A model generated the notes under the pieces. That model saw only the letters and a program-made list of their open reading frames with translations. It was not told the origin of the DNA and did not search any database. DNA of 64,000 nt from Lysinibacillus piscis. Its GTDB lineage: Bacteria; Bacillota; Bacilli; Bacillales_A; Planococcaceae. The first letter of the stretch is position 1, and the number at the start of each line of letters is the position of its first letter. Made by a program: the position numbers and the translations under genes. This document shows, piece by piece, positions 8,938 through 16,715 of the stretch. The DNA lies in the NCBI RefSeq assembly GCF_026012395.1, contig NZ_BRZA01000005.1:124001-188000 (forward strand). The letters run 5' to 3'.

Positions 8938-10119
8938 GTGCATTACATTATTTCTATTTTAGGTATTTTTGTTGTATTGTTTTTGGCTTGGTTAGCAAGT
9001 ACTAATCGAAAAGACATAAAATTCAAGCCAATTATAGCGATGATTGTTATTCAAATTCTTTTATCATTGTTGCTGTTAAATACAGAGGTTGGATTAATCA
9101 TTATCAAGGGTATAGCTACTGTTTTTGGGACACTGCTTGAATTTGCGAATGAAGGGATTTCCTTTGTATTTGGAGGCTTAGCAAACGAGGGTGAATCACC
9201 TTTCTTTTTAAATGTCTTACTACCGATTGTCTTTATTTCTGCATTAATTGGTATTCTGCAGCATCTAAAAATCCTGCCATTCCTTATGAAAGGTATTGGG
9301 TTGTTATTAAGTAAAATAAATGGTCTGGGCAAGCTTGAATCGTATAATGCTGTTGCCTCACTAATGGTTGGACAGTCTGAGGTTTTCATCACATTAAAAA
9401 AACAACTCGGTCTACTTTCCAAACAGCGCTTGTATACTTTATGTGCTTCAGCGATGTCAACTGTATCAATGTCCATAGTTGGAGCGTACATGACGATGTT
9501 AGAGCCAAAATATGTTGTCACAGCTTTAGTGTTAAATTTATTTGGTGGCTTTATTATTGTTAGCATCATTAATCCGTACACAATTGGTCCAAGTGAGGAT
9601 ATTTTAGAAATCCAAGAGCATGAAAAGCAATCTTTTTTTGAAATGCTCGGTGAATATATTCTCGATGGTTTTAAGGTTGCCGTTATCGTTGGGGCTATGC
9701 TGATTGGTTTTATTGCATTAATGGCGGGATTCAATCATGTATTTGAGCTAATATTCAATATCTCTTTCCAGACGATACTAGGGTATGTATTTGCTCCAAT
9801 TGCTCTAATTATGGGCATTCCTTTCTCAGAAGCGGTTAACGCTGGCTCCATTATGGCAACGAAACTGCTGACGAATGAATTCGTGGCAATGTTAGATTTG
9901 TCTGGAGGCAATCATCACTTTAGTGAACGTACAACAGGAATTCTTTCTGTCTTCCTCGTTTCCTTCGCCAACTTCTCCTCCATCGGCATTATCGTCGGAG
10001 CTGTCAAAAGCCTGAATGAAAAACAAGGAAATGTTGTCGCTCGTTTTGGACTAAAGCTTTTGTATGGTGCTACACTTGTGAGTATTCTTTCGAGTATTAT
10101 TGTTAGTTTTGTTTTATAA
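8938..10119 (+). CDS. nupC: NupC-type concentrative nucleoside transporter
   Basis: 393 aa, hydrophobic throughout, with the CNT-family order: an N-terminal three-helix block, the gate region ([23 protein letters not shown] resembles the family's FVFxxLPxIIF segment), the core [13 protein letters not shown] and [11 protein letters not shown], then [23 protein letters not shown] and [10 protein letters not shown]. The family couples nucleoside uptake to H+ or Na+. The GTG start has AGGAGG 6 nt upstream. The gene is monocistronic. Substrate preference (pyrimidine or purine nucleosides) cannot be decided here. Confidence 0.88.
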   Translation: MHYIISILGIFVVLFLAWLASTNRKDIKFKPIIAMIVIQILLSLLLLNTEVGLIIIKGIATVFGTLLEFANEGISFVFGGLANEGESPFFLNVLLPIVFISALIGILQHLKILPFLMKGIGLLLSKINGLGKLESYNAVASLMVGQSEVFITLKKQLGLLSKQRLYTLCASAMSTVSMSIVGAYMTMLEPKYVVTALVLNLFGGFIIVSIINPYTIGPSEDILEIQEHEKQSFFEMLGEYILDGFKVAVIVGAMLIGFIALMAGFNHVFELIFNISFQTILGYVFAPIALIMGIPFSEAVNAGSIMATKLLTNEFVAMLDLSGGNHHFSERTTGILSVFLVSFANFSSIGIIVGAVKSLNEKQGNVVARFGLKLLYGATLVSILSSIIVSFVL

Positions 10120-10129
10120 ATAGAAGTTT

Positions 10130-10291
10130 GAGGTTGGGACATAACTAAATGATTACTTCAAAAAGCCGAATGATAGTAGGCATAACTAATCTAAATTAAA
10201 GAGAAAAAGCCGCACTATGAAGGAACATTTCACAATTGTTTCTTCAATAGGTCGGCTTTTTGAGTGGCTAAAATACTTTTGTCTCAGTCTC
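10130..10291. repeat. MITE-like element with imperfect inverted ends (GAGGTTGGGACA...TGTCTCAGTCTC)
   Basis: GAGGTTGGGACATAA at the left and TTGTCTCAGTCTC at the right form imperfect terminal inverted repeats. Inside is a strong hairpin with arms AAAAAGCCG/CGGCTTTTT. The layout matches the element at 44178-44300 although the sequences differ. Such GAGGxTGGGACA elements are common in Firmicute intergenic regions and often serve as terminators. Confidence 0.55.
10204..10261. terminator. Hairpin terminator inside the MITE-like element
   Basis: AAAAAGCCG (10204-10212) pairs with CGGCTTTTT (10253-10261); inner arms near GAAGGAA/TTTCTTC extend the stem. T-runs on both strands make it potentially bidirectional. 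It would end the nupC transcript. Confidence 0.7.
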
Positions 10292-10574
10292 TTTTGAGCT
10301 TTAGGGTTCTGTCTTAATAGTCTAAGTAGGGTTAACCAAACAAAATAATAGCATATTTAAATTATTAATTAGCGTACGAATAACGTATCTTATATTTTCA
10401 ACGGCTAGAACGAAATATTATCGTGGAGCCAGTGTAAACCAATGTATCACCTCGTATAAAATAAGAGAAGGCTATAAAGATTTGACTTTTAATGATTTGG
10501 GTTATAACAAGGATTAAATAAAACCACTCAAAATATTGAAACATCAACGTTTTGAGTGGTCTTTTTAACAACTT
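10292..10574. other. Intergenic stretch with a start-less open frame and a terminator-like hairpin
   Basis: A plus-strand frame is open from 10326 to a stop at 10515-10517 (63 codons, ending LTFNDLGYNKD) but has no usable start codon or ribosome binding site. It may be the decayed tail of a gene or chance. ACCACTCAAAA (10523-10533) pairs with TTTTGAGTGGT (10550-10560), followed by CTTTTT, a good terminator just outside the island boundary. Confidence 0.4.
10523..10566 (+). terminator. Rho-independent terminator next to the island left end
   Basis: A perfect 11-bp stem followed by CTTTTT. It lies 9 bp outside the outermost rlmH-like repeat and may belong to the decayed gene that ends at 10517. 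Confidence 0.75.
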
Positions 10575-10605
10575 CACTTATTTGTGATAAGGTTCTCCGT
10601 GATGG
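10575..10605 (-). repeat. Outer left att-like copy of the rlmH 3' end (L1)
   Basis: CACTTATTTGTGATAAGG followed by TTCTCCGTGATGG. Read on the minus strand it still encodes HHGEPYHK and a stop, the same kind of ending as RlmH. It is the most diverged of four such copies. Confidence 0.7.
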
Positions 10606-10647
10606 GGCTAAGTGCGGTTTGTGACACCCACCTACACGAAAACACCT

Positions 10648-10678
10648 CACTTACTTATGATACGGAGCACCGTAATAT
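10648..10678 (-). repeat. Inner left att-like copy of the rlmH 3' end (L2)
   Basis: CACTTACTTATGATACGG then AGCACCGTAATAT. On the minus strand it encodes PYYGAPYHK and a stop. The distance from L1 (73 bp) equals that between the two right-hand copies (72 bp), and the spacers are similar too (GGTTT...CCTAC...CCTCAC). Confidence 0.8.
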
Positions 10679-10712
10679 GGAAAATTACAGTTTTTTCTTT
10701 TTGTGCAATTTT

Positions 10713-11435
10713 CTATATAATCGCTTTAAATAAGGCGTCTTTAACTTTTAATTTCAATTCTGAAGTTTCCTTGTATAAAATAATATTTTTTGATTTTACA
10801 TCAAAAGGTAATTCTTCACCAAATTTAGATATTAAAATTGTGTTTTTACCTAAAGCATGAGCAATTCCTAATTCATAAAACACATTTGGATTTCTACCAT
10901 TTAGATTAACTATTATTATTCTTGCTTCCAACATTGATTTAATTATACTTGGTAATATTTCACCCTTAATATGTTTTTCATCGCCTCTTATACATTTTAA
11001 AGATAAATTGGAACATACATCTCTTACAGCCACAAAAGTTTCCCATTCTATATCTTGAAATGGCGTTAACATAAATACTAATTCAGAATTAAATTCTAAG
11101 GATTCTTCATCAATTCCCATATTTTTAATAAATGCCTTAGTATCAAAATACTTATTATTCATTAAAACATCTTGTTCATAATTCAATTTTTGTGCATCAT
11201 ATATTAAATGATTCATCTTATTCCATCTAATATTATCTTCTGAAAGTTTATAATTTATTTCATAAATTTTATTCTCCAGTTCCTGTCTCATTTGCTCTAA
11301 TTCAATTTTTTTCAATATGTCATCATATCGCATTTTTTTTCTGTTACTTTGAATAGTGAAAATAGTTGTCATCATAACTAAGACCAAACTCATGATAGCG
11401 ACCAATAAAGCCGCTAGTTCCTTATAATCAATCAT
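10713..11435 (-). CDS. Membrane-anchored coiled-coil protein with a nucleotide-hydrolase (TIR/DrHyd-like) C-terminal domain
   Basis: 240 aa. Residues about 7-29 are a transmembrane helix and 35-75 a coiled coil. The C-terminal half has FMLTPFQDIEWETFVAVRD, KCIRGDE, IIKSMLEARIIIVNLNGR and NPNVFYELGIAHALGK. The (L/V)NGRNPNVFYELGIAHALGK block is typical of the nucleoside 2-deoxyribosyltransferase/TIR-like superfamily, used in nucleotide-based conflict systems, with the glutamate of YELG as likely catalytic residue. AGGGGTG lies 9 nt before the ATG, and the start overlaps the upstream stop by 8 nt, so the two genes are coupled. A defence or nucleotide-sensing role is inferred. Confidence 0.65.
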   Translation of the reverse strand: MIDYKELAALLVAIMSLVLVMMTTIFTIQSNRKKMRYDDILKKIELEQMRQELENKIYEINYKLSEDNIRWNKMNHLIYDAQKLNYEQDVLMNNKYFDTKAFIKNMGIDEESLEFNSELVFMLTPFQDIEWETFVAVRDVCSNLSLKCIRGDEKHIKGEILPSIIKSMLEARIIIVNLNGRNPNVFYELGIAHALGKNTILISKFGEELPFDVKSKNIILYKETSELKLKVKDALFKAII

Positions 11436-11859
11436 TTAATTTCACCCCTGTAAGTAAAAATATAGTCGCTATGTATATTATGACAATAGAAATTATATAT
11501 GAACACAATATCAAACCGCATAAAGAAACCCATTCTGTTACCTTCTTATTATCTAAACAGTATATATCAAAAGCTTTTTTAGATAGTGCAAAAGCAATTA
11601 GTGTCGCACAAAAGAATAATAGTAAACAAACTATAGCATTTAATAGTAATCCATTATCATATTTATTACTAATAACTAATATTGCACTAGTAATAAAAGA
11701 AATAGAAAGAATACTTATATCACCCGGTAACATAATCATTTCTTTTCCTAACCCTATCCATGTAAAATTGTGATTAACTATTAATTTAATCAACAATGTT
11801 AATATAACTACTAACATTGGTAATATTATATTTATTGTTTCATTAGATAGAATGTCCAT
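11428..11859 (-). CDS. Four-helix membrane protein coupled to the nucleotide-hydrolase-like gene
   Basis: About 143 aa with four hydrophobic helices (near INIILPMLVVILTLLIKL, ISILSISFITSAILVI, GLLLNAIVCLLLFFCATLIAF and VSLCGLILCSYIISIVIIYIA). No enzymatic motif is seen. The chosen ATG at 11859 has a GGGGGA a few nt upstream; an ATG four codons earlier (11871) lacks one. Its stop overlaps the next gene by 8 nt. Two-gene units of a membrane protein and a membrane-tethered nucleotide-processing domain occur in effector pairs, so this may be the partner or pore. No family is recognised. Confidence 0.55.
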   Translation of the reverse strand: MDILSNETINIILPMLVVILTLLIKLIVNHNFTWIGLGKEMIMLPGDISILSISFITSAILVISNKYDNGLLLNAIVCLLLFFCATLIAFALSKKAFDIYCLDNKKVTEWVSLCGLILCSYIISIVIIYIATIFLLTGVKLND

Positions 11860-11913
11860 TAAATCCCCCATATTAAATCTACTGATAACCTCTATTCATC
11901 AATTATAATACAA

Positions 11914-12453
11914 CTAAAACCCCACAATATAATTCTTCTGAAGTTCACCCTTCATATAATATTCAATTACTACATGCCTTGCTATAAAGTTAATTTCATA
12001 ATAAACACCAAGTTGGTAGCGACAAACATGTTGCGGAAATGTTTTTCCATCGTAGCTCCAAAGATTATCAAATGAATCTTTTGTGAGGGCAATTAACCTT
12101 TCTCTATCTTTATCTTTTTCTACTTTATTATTTGTAGATTTTTTCATCTCAATAGCAATTAAATTATCTTGCTTTATATTTTCCCCTCTACTATGCACTA
12201 TAATGTCACATGTAATAGGAATAACTATCTCTTTACCATTCTTAATTGTTTTAAGTTTTCCTCCTTCATTTCTATTGTGCTCCACATCAACATGATATTT
12301 AGAAAAGTTGGTTTCACTTATTTCCCTTGCTAAATATTTCATTAACTCTCCACATAACGATCGTTCAGAAACACCACTCAAAATAAAGGTGCTCTGCTCT
12401 TGTAGAAAATTCCGACTTGCCTTCTCAAAGATTCTAACTATCTCCTGTATCAT
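11914..12453 (-). CDS. Probable PD-(D/E)XK-fold nuclease-like protein
   Basis: 179 aa. ITCDIIVHSRG followed by LIAIEMKKS fits the D...ExK core of PD-(D/E)XK nucleases; an upstream glutamate lies in the SLCGELMKYLAREI helix. Similar short proteins occur as accessory genes near restriction and defence loci. ATG at 12453 is preceded by GGAGG 6 nt upstream; the in-frame GTG two codons earlier abuts that site. It precedes the membrane pair by about 50 bp and could be in one transcript with it. The target is unknown. Confidence 0.55.
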   Translation of the reverse strand: MIQEIVRIFEKASRNFLQEQSTFILSGVSERSLCGELMKYLAREISETNFSKYHVDVEHNRNEGGKLKTIKNGKEIVIPITCDIIVHSRGENIKQDNLIAIEMKKSTNNKVEKDKDRERLIALTKDSFDNLWSYDGKTFPQHVCRYQLGVYYEINFIARHVVIEYYMKGELQKNYIVGF

Positions 12454-12845
12454 AAACACCCTCCAGTAACATATAAATTTAAACCTTTTTCACATAACGT
12501 GAAGTGCTTAAATGCTGATTTCAGCATTTATTATACTTAATCTGTTCTTGTCTCTTGGTTTCCTTTATTTTCCCATTATATTATCTTTCACCTGTTTGGA
12601 CATAGATTGGAATTTAACCATATCACCTAATTCCAATCTTCCTTTCATCATGCCCCTTCCTATGAAAAAACCTTGAATAACAAACGTTATCCAAGGCTCC
12701 TCTTATTTAAGATCATTTTAATACTTTTCTTACCAATATCATCTTGAATAGCTCTTTTACATACTTCATAGCTCCAAAACTCAAACTTGCCTTTTCAAAC
12801 TTTTCAAAGAATATATATTGCTTCTCTCTATCAATACATAGAAGG
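12454..12845. other. Intergenic region with hairpins
   Basis: About 390 bp. It contains AAATGCTGA/TCAGCATTT (12511-12530), a perfect 10-bp inverted repeat AGATTGGAAT/ATTCCAATCT (12604-12613 and 12630-12639), and the terminator at 12664-12696. An open frame here (12713-12898) runs into the neighbouring gene in another frame and is not supported. Confidence 0.5.
12664..12696 (-). terminator. Rho-independent terminator of the secreted-protein gene
   Basis: On the minus strand CCTTGGATAAC, loop GTTT, GTTATTCAAGG, then TTTTTT. It lies 150 bp behind the stop of the 307-aa secreted protein. Confidence 0.8.
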
Positions 12846-13769
12846 TTATTGATTAATCCATGACTTCCATTTCTTTTCAATTTCTTTAATATCGCCATAG
12901 GTTGCTAAAAATGCCTCTTTCTTTGAAAATGTATCACTTTCGTATACAACAAATTCAAAGTAAGTATCTTCGCCATAAGTTTCAATTAAAAAAGCATTGA
13001 AAAGCGTTGCCACATTCGTATTATAGTTAAAGTCAAAATCTCCATTGTTGAATACTAGCAATTTATTATTCTTTTTAATTTCACTCTTCCAATACTTAGC
13101 ATAATCTTTGTAGGTATTAGAGGCTAAACGAGACTTATAATTAACAAAACCTGTGGCAAATTCACCTGCACCAGATGAACTATACCAACTTGGTTTAGAA
13201 TTCATACTTTCATTAAATAAGACACTTCCAAGATTTAATCCTGAAGCAATGTATAAATTTTTAACATAAGCTGTATCATATTTAAACTTCCCATCATAAG
13301 AACAACATTGTCCTTTATATAAAGAAGCTACTAAAATCTTAATTTCTGTCTCCAACGCCCCTGTTTTCTTGTTGTGACTTGCACCTCCATTTACATAAGT
13401 AAATTCATAAGGGTCATCTGATTTATTCTTTAAATAAATATTGGTAGGAAAATCTGTTTGATTTGATAATATCGCTTCTAAATCAGGAACTTTGCTAGAA
13501 TAAATTTCAAATGCTAGTTCTATCCCCTTATTAAAATTAGTGATAGCAAAGTTAATATCATCTTTCTGTGTATCCTTTGGTGCATGAAGCGTGTAATACT
13601 TACTTTTATAAACATATTCATTACCTACTAGCTTAGCTTTTGAGGTATAATCTGTTTGATTTTTGGTGCTACTTTGCTTATTATCTTTCTGAACAGCTAC
13701 AGTATTAGCAAGCACGCCTGTTGAGAATAAACCCATCATCATAACTAACATTAAAACCTTCTTCCACAT
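12846..13769 (-). CDS. Secreted protein of unknown function
   Basis: 307 aa with a signal peptide (KKVLMLVMMMGLFSTGVLA) and a lysine/threonine-rich linker. The mature part alternates aromatic-rich and charged stretches (YYTLHAPKDTQKDD, YIASGLNLGSVLF, GEDTYFEFVVYE). The layout resembles peptidase-MA/gluzincin-like extracellular proteins, in which a helical half follows a long loop, but no HExxH motif is seen, so no peptidase activity is claimed. AGGAGG lies 7 nt before the ATG. It follows a Mor-like regulator gene by 33 bp and is probably co-transcribed with it. Confidence 0.6.
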   Translation of the reverse strand: MWKKVLMLVMMMGLFSTGVLANTVAVQKDNKQSSTKNQTDYTSKAKLVGNEYVYKSKYYTLHAPKDTQKDDINFAITNFNKGIELAFEIYSSKVPDLEAILSNQTDFPTNIYLKNKSDDPYEFTYVNGGASHNKKTGALETEIKILVASLYKGQCCSYDGKFKYDTAYVKNLYIASGLNLGSVLFNESMNSKPSWYSSSGAGEFATGFVNYKSRLASNTYKDYAKYWKSEIKKNNKLLVFNNGDFDFNYNTNVATLFNAFLIETYGEDTYFEFVVYESDTFSKKEAFLATYGDIKEIEKKWKSWINQ

Positions 13770-13802
13770 ATATCTTCCTCCTATAAATGAAACCCTTGTA
13801 GA

Positions 13803-14072
13803 TTATTTGTTGCAATGCTCCCTTTTCAATATCTTCATCACCCAACTATATGAATAGCCATATTTCTTCGCTAAAGCCTTCGCATTTGTTCCATCATATT
13901 CATTAACAATAGCTTCGTATAAATATTGTTCTGATAAGAATTTTTTAGGAAATGTTACATATTGACCAGCAAAATGATTATACACTAGCAAAGTATTTTT
14001 GTATCCAATTAATTCAATAAATTCCTTATATGAGCCATTAAAACAGGAACTATCTAACTTGCTATAATCCAT
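13803..14072 (-). CDS. Mor-like DNA-binding protein (CD3324 type)
   Basis: 89 aa. The region LIGYKNTLLVYNHFAGQYVTF followed by NEYDGTNAKALAKKYGYSYS and WVMKILKR matches small Mor-transcription-activator-like proteins of Firmicutes and ends in an HTH. GGAG is placed just upstream of the ATG. It lies next to a decayed recombinase 3' end, and a fragment of a second copy of this gene is recognisable at 15163-15210, so it belonged to the mobile cassette. It may regulate the secreted-protein gene 33 bp downstream. Confidence 0.65.
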   Translation of the reverse strand: MDYSKLDSSCFNGSYKEFIELIGYKNTLLVYNHFAGQYVTFPKKFLSEQYLYEAIVNEYDGTNAKALAKKYGYSYSWVMKILKREHCNK

Positions 14073-14243
14073 CTTTATCTCCTTCCGCCTTTATTGTTTT
14101 AAATATGCCATTTTCCTATGTGAAAAACACTTCGCTTAAATAATGGATTATCCTAACAAAAATCCATTTTGAAATTTACAATTGCAGCTATCAAAACCGA
14201 AAAGAAGTAGGGAAGTCATACAAGATGATTCTCCTACTCCTAA
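13939..14243. repeat. Copy A of a duplicated recombinase-3'-end/Mor-gene cassette
   Basis: 14099-14243 aligns with 15211-15362: both contain AAATATGCCATTTTCCTAT, then GAAAAACACTTCGCTT, then a decayed recombinase 3' end. Translated on the minus strand, copy A gives GVGESSC and frameshifted remains, against GAGESSSDESS in copy B. The neighbouring Mor-like gene sequence (from 13939) also has remains beside copy B. Confidence 0.7.
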
Positions 14244-14285
14244 TTAACATATCATTTATTTCGTTAGGAAAAATATATGATTCAC

Positions 14286-15137
14286 CTATTCTAAATTGGG
14301 TAAAGTAATCATTTCTACTTCATCGAAATTAGAATATCTCTTAATTGTTTCCACATCCATTTTCATTGTATGACCTTCAACTTCAAAGCTAAATCTCAGA
14401 TGGATGTATGTTGATAATAAATTTTTATTCTCCTTATCAATTGTCATTTGAAGTTCATCCTCAAAGACAATTAAATTTTCCATTTTAAAAGATGATGCTT
14501 CTTTATGCACATCTCCAAAAAAGGTTTGATTCACCATATTTAATACATACGATTCAGGCATATTTCCTTCTATTAAATAATAGTCTTTTTCATCTGCTTT
14601 TTTAGATTCATAAGCTCCTACAGAAATATCGCCTTGAGCAATTAAATCATCTATTTTTGGCTCATTAGCAAATTCAAGATTTGCCAATACTCCTGTTTTT
14701 TCACCTGCCAGTATGGTAAATCCATCTAAGCTAACATAATTAAATTCTCCACCATCTATAGATTGGTAAATATCTGAATCCACCTTTATTTCCTCAATAG
14801 TAGTTGTTTCATTGTCTTTAACCAAATTCCCTGTTATTTTATAAGAATCATTCAATGTATGATAATCTACATTAAATATTTCTTTTGTTTGTACAGATTC
14901 GCTAGCAATAAATTTAGAAATATCCCCCTTTGAGTTAGATTCAGAATACATATGATAACTCTCAGAAGCTCTCAAATTACTAAAAGCTTCCGCTACCAAC
15001 TCCTTGGCATCCAGCTCTTCAACATGACTAAAAGTTTCATTTCCCTTTTCCTCAAAGTAGATAAATATCATTGCAATAGCTGATATAATCAACATAAACC
15101 AAAAACAAATTTTCATAGCTTTCCAAATACAACCCAT
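14286..15137 (-). CDS. Membrane-anchored extracytoplasmic protein (DUF6612/LppX-like)
   Basis: 283 aa. Residues about 8-27 (ICFWFMLIISAIAMIFIYF) anchor the protein; the rest is extracellular. The order (AEAFSNLRASESYHMYSES, VDYHTLNDSYKITG, IYQSIDGGEFNYVSLDG, LIEGNMPESYVLNMV, LQMTIDKENKNLLSTYIHL) resembles LolA/LppX-fold proteins of Bacilli. GAGGAG lies about 8 nt before the ATG. It lies between the two copies of the recombinase-3' cassette, so it was trapped or brought in by that duplication. Function unknown. Confidence 0.55.
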   Translation of the reverse strand: MGCIWKAMKICFWFMLIISAIAMIFIYFEEKGNETFSHVEELDAKELVAEAFSNLRASESYHMYSESNSKGDISKFIASESVQTKEIFNVDYHTLNDSYKITGNLVKDNETTTIEEIKVDSDIYQSIDGGEFNYVSLDGFTILAGEKTGVLANLEFANEPKIDDLIAQGDISVGAYESKKADEKDYYLIEGNMPESYVLNMVNQTFFGDVHKEASSFKMENLIVFEDELQMTIDKENKNLLSTYIHLRFSFEVEGHTMKMDVETIKRYSNFDEVEMITLPNLE

Positions 15138-15162
15138 AAATTTCTCTCCTCAATAAATTATT

Positions 15163-15362
15163 TCTTAGGAAATTTTACATACTAGCCTACACGATATTTT
15201 TATATCTGATTAAATATGCCATTTTCCTATACGAAAAACACTTCGCTTTGATAATGATTTATCCTAATAAAAAGCCACTTTTGATACTTATAATTAGATA
15301 GCTATTAAAACAGAAAAAGGAGCAGAAGATTCATCCGAAGATGATTCCCCTGCTCCTAGTTG
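15163..15362. repeat. Copy B of the duplicated cassette
   Basis: 15211-15362 matches copy A. 15163-15210 resembles the central part of the Mor-like gene with an internal deletion (TTAGGAAATTTTACATA, then CTAGC, then TATTTTTATATC). Copy B keeps the better recombinase 3' end and the poorer Mor gene; copy A has the reverse. Confidence 0.65.
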
Positions 15363-15758
15363 TAATGCCTCTAGCACTTCATTATTTAATTTAAGTTGAA
15401 TGCTCTCGATTTTCCGTTCTTCATCAATTGTAATTTGATGAATGAGCAAATGTAACAAGCGTTTTCTTTGCTCCCTTGTAAGTGATTGCTGAAAAGCCTT
15501 TTGAAAGTTTTGTAGGACATTCTTAATCTGTTCAAAGGTCACTTCACTAGAAACGGTTGAACCTAGTTGTCCCTTTAATGGTATCAGTAATTCATTTAAT
15601 GAGGAAATTTGTTCTTCAATACCTCTAACCTTCATTTGATAGATGCTTTTGGAAATCGTTTCTTCCATATAAGCATCTAACAGATTCGATTGCTTTTTTT
15701 CTAGGATAGCTAAGTCATTAACATATTGCTGGTATTCTCGTTGAATTGGAGCAATCAA
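15294..15758 (-). pseudogene. Truncated large serine recombinase, C-terminal part only
   Basis: 154 codons. The text LAILEKKQSNLLDAYMEETI, then IYQMKVRGIEEQISSLNEL, and LTREQRKRLLHLLIHQITI is the coiled-coil and C-terminal region of large serine recombinases (Ccr/phiC31-type). The catalytic N-terminus and zinc-binding part are missing. The only possible start is a TTG, with no ribosome binding site; the frame continues a further ten codons upstream into unrelated sequence before a stop near 15790. It is the likely remnant of the island's integrase. Confidence 0.8.
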
Positions 15759-15812
15759 GGATTCGTGCTTATAATTGATACTATTGATTAATTATAATAA
15801 TACCACTTACAT

Positions 15813-16715
15813 TTATTGTATTTTCACACATATATGATAAAGACAGGTAGTTTTTCCAGAACGATTATGGTTTGTTGTCATAAATCTTATATCAGAATAT
15901 GGATACTCTTTATCAGCATTTATATCTGATGAAACAAGCATTACTGGATATTCATGTCTTTTAACATGAGCACAATACTTATCCCAAAAAGATCCAAAAT
16001 CTTTAACTTTGACATATGATAAACATACATTAAATGCATTTCCTGCTGTATCATAGGAATATATTTTGTCAAGATGTATATTAAGATAACTTGTGTTCAA
16101 ACTATCTAAATTAAGTGCTTCTATAATAGTAAATGGCATACCATTTCTTTCAATAAATATATCAACTTCGCCAGATGATTTTCCTGCAGCAGAACTTCCT
16201 CGCCGAGTTTGATCTTTTAGTCTATATCCATTTGTTTCTAATAAATCCGCAATAAAATCATTCCTCTCATCTTCAGTAGCATTCACATAAAGTTTTCGAG
16301 CTTGGAGTTTCATGCAAGCTAAGTAAAGATTATGAATAAATAACTCGGACTGTGATTCTATATCCTGCGTAGATTTAAAGAAAATTGTACTTGTAATCTT
16401 TTTTACTTTAATGGCATAAATATTTTTACCTTCAATAGTAAGCCACCCAAAATCTATAATTGGTGGCTCAGATAATAAACCAAGTGCCCGTTTAATAGGT
16501 TCATCTATCTTAAATCCAGTACTTATTCCATTAATCGAATAAGTACTTGTATTTTTGCTCGCCCCAATCACAATGTAACCATACTCTTCCGGTACGTTTG
16601 ACAAAGCAGCGATAAACATAGCCAAATTTTGCGGTCTAAATTCTATGGGCCTACAAATAAGATTTTTTGACTCTGGGGATTGCAGTAATTGCAGCACCTC
16701 ATTAATGTTAATCAA
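15813..16715 (-). CDS. Schlafen/AlbA-like protein with a nuclease-like C-terminal half, partner of the sacsin-like ATPase
   Basis: 300 aa. Residues about 1-110 (EFRPQNLAMFIAALSNVPEE, YGYIVIGASKN, INGISTG, VKKITSTIFFKS) match the AlbA_2/Schlafen-type domain. The second half has GEVDIFIERNGMPFTIIEAL, a D...E pattern that may be PD-(D/E)XK-like but lacks a clear ExK lysine. The TTG start overlaps the stop of the ATPase gene by 4 nt (TTGA), so the two are translationally coupled; a ribosome binding site AAGGAG lies 12 nt upstream. With its neighbour it forms a likely two-gene defence system; this is inference. Confidence 0.6.
   Translation of the reverse strand: MININEVLQLLQSPESKNLICRPIEFRPQNLAMFIAALSNVPEEYGYIVIGASKNTSTYSINGISTGFKIDEPIKRALGLLSEPPIIDFGWLTIEGKNIYAIKVKKITSTIFFKSTQDIESQSELFIHNLYLACMKLQARKLYVNATEDERNDFIADLLETNGYRLKDQTRRGSSAAGKSSGEVDIFIERNGMPFTIIEALNLDSLNTSYLNIHLDKIYSYDTAGNAFNVCLSYVKVKDFGSFWDKYCAHVKRHEYPVMLVSSDINADKEYPYSDIRFMTTNHNRSGKTTCLYHICVKIQ

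Noticed and set aside
8928..8945. A parS-like GTTTCACGTG at the nupC start.
   Set aside because: Only part of the palindrome is present and it overlaps the ribosome site and start codon.
9051..9734. A 227-codon minus-strand frame opposite nupC.
   Set aside because: It is antisense to a well-supported transporter and shows no protein-like composition.
10326..10517. A 63-codon open frame ending LTFNDLGYNKD.
   Set aside because: It has no start codon or ribosome binding site and no recognised relative.
12713..12898. A 61-codon open frame on the minus strand after the secreted-protein gene.
   Set aside because: It overlaps that gene in another frame, has no ribosome binding site and includes the terminator region upstream.
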